This document shows positions 61,628-64,000 of a stretch of DNA of 64,000 bases, piece by piece. How positions within the stretch are numbered: the first letter of the stretch is position 1; each line of letters begins with the position of its first letter. Below the pieces are notes generated by a model that worked only from the letters and a program-made list of their open reading frames with translations, did not search any database and had not been told where the DNA came from. The translations under genes and the position numbers were made by a program. The DNA is from Burkholderiaceae bacterium (GTDB lineage: Bacteria; Pseudomonadota; Gammaproteobacteria; Burkholderiales; Burkholderiaceae_C), in the NCBI GenBank assembly GCA_030123545.1, contig CP126124.1, positions 1,488,001 through 1,552,000 of the forward strand. Reading direction: 5' to 3'.

Positions 61628-62743
61628 TCACTCCACGCCGCCGACCGCCGCCGCCACCGCGCGCCCGAGTTCGATCACCGCCATCGCGTAGTAGCTCGAC
61701 CAGTTGTAGCGGGTGATCACGTAGAAGTTCTCGGTGCCGGCAACATAGGTCGGGCCGTCGGCGCCGTTCTGCAACTCGACCAGCGCGAGCTTGCCGGGGT
61801 AGGCGCCGGCGTCGTCGGGCAGCAGCGCGCCCTTGGCCTTGAAGCTCGCGGCGCTGAAGGTCGGCAGGATGTCGGGCGCGAGCAGCGCGTCCAGGTCCAG
61901 CGTGGACGGATCGAACCGCACCGGATAGAACGGCGCGACGCCCGGCAGCCAGCCAAACGCATGCAGGTAGTTCGCGACCGAGCCGATCGCGTCGGCGGCG
62001 TCGCCGGCCAGGTCGACGCTGCCCTTGCCGTCGAAGTCGACCGCGTACTTGGCGACGCTCGACGGCATGAACTGCGGCATGCCCATCGCGCCGGCGTAGC
62101 TGCCGCGCGGCGCGAGCGGGTCGGTGCCGCTGCGGTGCGCCCACAGCAGGAACTGCTCGAGTTCGCCGCGGAAGAACGCGCTGCGCTCGGCCGCGCGCGG
62201 GTGCGCTGCCGGGAAGTCGAACGCGAGCGTGGAGAGCGCGTCGATCACGCGAAAGTTCCCCATCTGGCGGCCGTAGATCGTCTCGACGCCGAGGATGCCG
62301 ATGACGATCTGCGGCGGTACGCCGTACTGCTGCTCGGCGCGCGCCAGCGCATCGCGGTTCTCCTGCCAGAAGCGCACGCCGGCGCGGATGCGTGCCGCGT
62401 TCACGAAGCGGCTGCGATAGACGGTCCAGTTCTTCAGCGTGCCGGCGGGCGGCGGCAGCATCAGCCGCGGCACGTTCGGCAGGAAGCGCGCCTCGCCTAT
62501 CGCCTCGCGCACCCAGGCCGGGTCCAGGTCGTCGCGCTGCGCGATGTCGGCGGCGGCCTGCATCGCGTCAGCGCGGGCGGCGTAGGTGACTGCGTCGCTC
62601 GCCGTGCTCGCCGGCTTGCCTGGCCCGGCATCGGCCTGTGCCAGTTTCTTGATGCCTTTTGCGGCAAAAGCCGAGGCGGTACCTACGCAGAGCGCTATCA
62701 CTGCGATAGCACTCGCGATTTTTCTCCCAGTCAGCGTGGCCAC
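61628..62743 (-). CDS. mltB: Lytic murein transglycosylase B
   Basis: A 371-aa periplasmic peptidoglycan-cleaving enzyme. Signal sequence at about residues 8-27; catalytic Glu in ILGVETIYGRQMG; also YAGAMGMPQFMPSS, the usual second motif. There is no lipobox, so it may be soluble. Its start overlaps the stop region of the upstream transglutaminase gene by 13 bases. Confidence 0.92.
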   Translation of the reverse strand: MATLTGRKIASAIAVIALCVGTASAFAAKGIKKLAQADAGPGKPASTASDAVTYAARADAMQAAADIAQRDDLDPAWVREAIGEARFLPNVPRLMLPPPAGTLKNWTVYRSRFVNAARIRAGVRFWQENRDALARAEQQYGVPPQIVIGILGVETIYGRQMGNFRVIDALSTLAFDFPAAHPRAAERSAFFRGELEQFLLWAHRSGTDPLAPRGSYAGAMGMPQFMPSSVAKYAVDFDGKGSVDLAGDAADAIGSVANYLHAFGWLPGVAPFYPVRFDPSTLDLDALLAPDILPTFSAASFKAKGALLPDDAGAYPGKLALVELQNGADGPTYVAGTENFYVITRYNWSSYYAMAVIELGRAVAAAVGGVE

Positions 62744-64000
62744 TTCAGTCGCTCGAGTTCACGTTGCAGCGGGGCCAGCCGGCCGCGCTCCGTTGCAGCA
62801 TAGCGCAAGGCTTCGAGCCGCAGCAGCCAGTCGGCCAGCGGCGCGGCCGCGTCGCCGAAGCGCTGCCGCGCGGCGGCGGCGATAGCTCGCGGCGGCGCGC
62901 TTGCGGCGAGCGGCAGGCCGAGCGCGCGCAGGCGAGCGCGCACGCGCTCCAGCAGGCGCAGCCACGGGTCGTGCTGGCGCTGGTCCCACCAGCTCCATGC
63001 GGCAGCCAGCAGGCTCGCGGCGACGACCAGCGCGATCAGCAGGCGGCCCAGGTCCTCGCGCGACGGGGCGTCGAAGCCGAGGCTGCGCAGCAGATCGAAC
63101 TGCCGGCTCTGCGTGTAGTTCAGCACCCACTGGTTCCAGCGGTTGTTCATCGCTTCCCAAAATGCGCGCAGGTCGTGCGCAAGCGTCGGGCTGACCCCGT
63201 CGATCACCGACGCGAACACACCGGCCGGCGGCGCGAGTCGTGCGAGCGCGCCGATCCGGCTCGGCGCGACCGCCGCGGTCGGATCGACCCGCACCCAGCC
63301 GCGCCCCGGGCTCCAGACCTCGGCCCAGGCGTGGGCGTCGCTCTGGCGCACCACCCAGTCGCCGTCGACCGGATTCTGCGAGCCGCCCTGGTAGCCGGTC
63401 ACGATTCGCGCCGGCACGCCAAGCGCGCGCATCAGCACGACGAACGCGGACGCGATGTGCTCGCAGAAACCCTGCTTGCGATCGAACCAGAATTCGTCGG
63501 CGGTGTTGCGGCCGTAGGTGCCGGGCTCCAACGTGTAGCGGTAGCCGCCGCCGCGCAGCCGCGCCAGCACCAGGTTCACCAGCGTCAGCGCGTCGGCATC
63601 AGCGTAGCGCGGCTCACTGCGAATCTGCGCGGCCAGCGCCAGCGTGCGCGGGTCGTAGCCGGCCGGCAGTTCGAGATCGCGTTGCAGGGTCAGCGCATCG
63701 GGCACCACGTCGTAGCGGAAATCAGGGTGGCTGGTCGCGCGATAGCGCACGATGTCGGTGATCGGCCGGTTGGCGCGCCACAGCAAAGCCGGTCCGCGCG
63801 TCAGTTCGTAGCCGGGCAGTTGCGGCGCGCGGTCGGCCGCGTCCAGCACGAAAACCCAGGGCCGGTTGTCCGGCTGCAGCGTGACCTGGTAGTGCACCGC
63901 GCGGCCGGCGACCTGCAGCCTGTCGAAGGTGGCGTCTACATCGAAGCGGCGCGGCGCGGCGCGCCATTCGCGCCCGTCGAACTGCGACAGCACCGGACCG
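62731..64000 (-). CDS. tgpA: Transglutaminase-like TgpA-type membrane protein (5' end outside window)
   Basis: C-terminal part (at least 420 residues visible) of a DUF3488/transglutaminase protein. The catalytic triad is seen in KQGFCEHIASAF (Cys), SDAHAWAEVW (His) and VRVDPTAAV (Asp). A membrane helix (LLIALVVAASLLAAAWSWW) precedes a C-terminal DUF4129-like part. Members act on the outer face of the membrane and TgpA is essential in Pseudomonas aeruginosa. The N-terminal membrane domain lies beyond the window. Confidence 0.85.
   Translation of the reverse strand, partial: GPVLSQFDGREWRAAPRRFDVDATFDRLQVAGRAVHYQVTLQPDNRPWVFVLDAADRAPQLPGYELTRGPALLWRANRPITDIVRYRATSHPDFRYDVVPDALTLQRDLELPAGYDPRTLALAAQIRSEPRYADADALTLVNLVLARLRGGGYRYTLEPGTYGRNTADEFWFDRKQGFCEHIASAFVVLMRALGVPARIVTGYQGGSQNPVDGDWVVRQSDAHAWAEVWSPGRGWVRVDPTAAVAPSRIGALARLAPPAGVFASVIDGVSPTLAHDLRAFWEAMNNRWNQWVLNYTQSRQFDLLRSLGFDAPSREDLGRLLIALVVAASLLAAAWSWWDQRQHDPWLRLLERVRARLRALGLPLAASAPPRAIAAAARQRFGDAAAPLADWLLRLEALRYAATERGRLAPLQRELERLKWPR

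Noticed and set aside
1..64000. tRNA, rRNA or CRISPR features
   Set aside because: No T-loop/acceptor pattern, rRNA-like stretch or regularly spaced repeats were seen on either strand.

Overview
The window looks like a high-GC betaproteobacterial chromosome, order Burkholderiales and probably close to Comamonadaceae. The case rests on the dapA-bamC-MBL hydrolase block, the parE-parC pair, a ccoNOQP oxidase locus, ComEC, and small GCTAT/ATAGC palindromes of a type common in that group. The assignment is inferred from gene content and style, not from a database search.

Bases 1 to about 23007 are the right-hand part of an integrative conjugative element (ICE) of the Tn4371 type. The cargo is a heavy-metal resistance unit: sensor kinase and response regulator on the minus strand, then a DUF4148 protein, a CzcI-like protein and the CzcCBA-type RND efflux system on the plus strand. 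It is followed by a LysR regulator, an EexN-like entry-exclusion lipoprotein and the mating module traG-copG-trbBCDEJLFGI-DUF2274, mostly joined by 4-base ATGA overlaps. A TTTTTCAT octamer at 23000-23007 is the likely right attachment site.

From 23.1 to 25.5 kb lies the wreck of a branched-chain amino-acid type ABC transporter: a 3' fragment of a livG-like gene and a livF-like gene cut by a 1430-bp IS256-family element. The 8-bp target duplication is intact, and removing the element restores the frame. From 25.5 to 37.7 kb the DNA is ordinary chromosome: MBL hydrolase, bamC, dapA, a methyltransferase, a SnoaL-like protein, a TetR/fatty-acid-hydroxylase-like divergent pair, parE, parC, two AhpD-like proteins, DUF488 and RidA.

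From 37.9 to 43.7 kb a LysR regulator faces an unusual catabolic operon: HMG-CoA lyase-like, family III CoA transferase, 4-hydroxyphenylpyruvate dioxygenase and an MFS transporter. comEC follows. A small accessory patch at 46.4-49.4 kb holds an IS1380-family element, a frameshifted HNH endonuclease with homing-endonuclease-type repeats and a higBA-like toxin-antitoxin pair.

From 49.5 to 56.3 kb (minus strand) is the cbb3 oxidase operon ccoNOQP with a FixH-like short protein, ccoI, ccoS and a TauE/SafE-like protein, under a good FNR box. The rest (56.4-64 kb) holds a PPM-type methyltransferase, a DUF1648 protein, an AhpD-like protein, a membrane-anchored unknown, a lipocalin-like gene with an in-frame amber codon, a small secreted unknown, a catalase-like protein, MltB and a TgpA-like transglutaminase that runs off the window.
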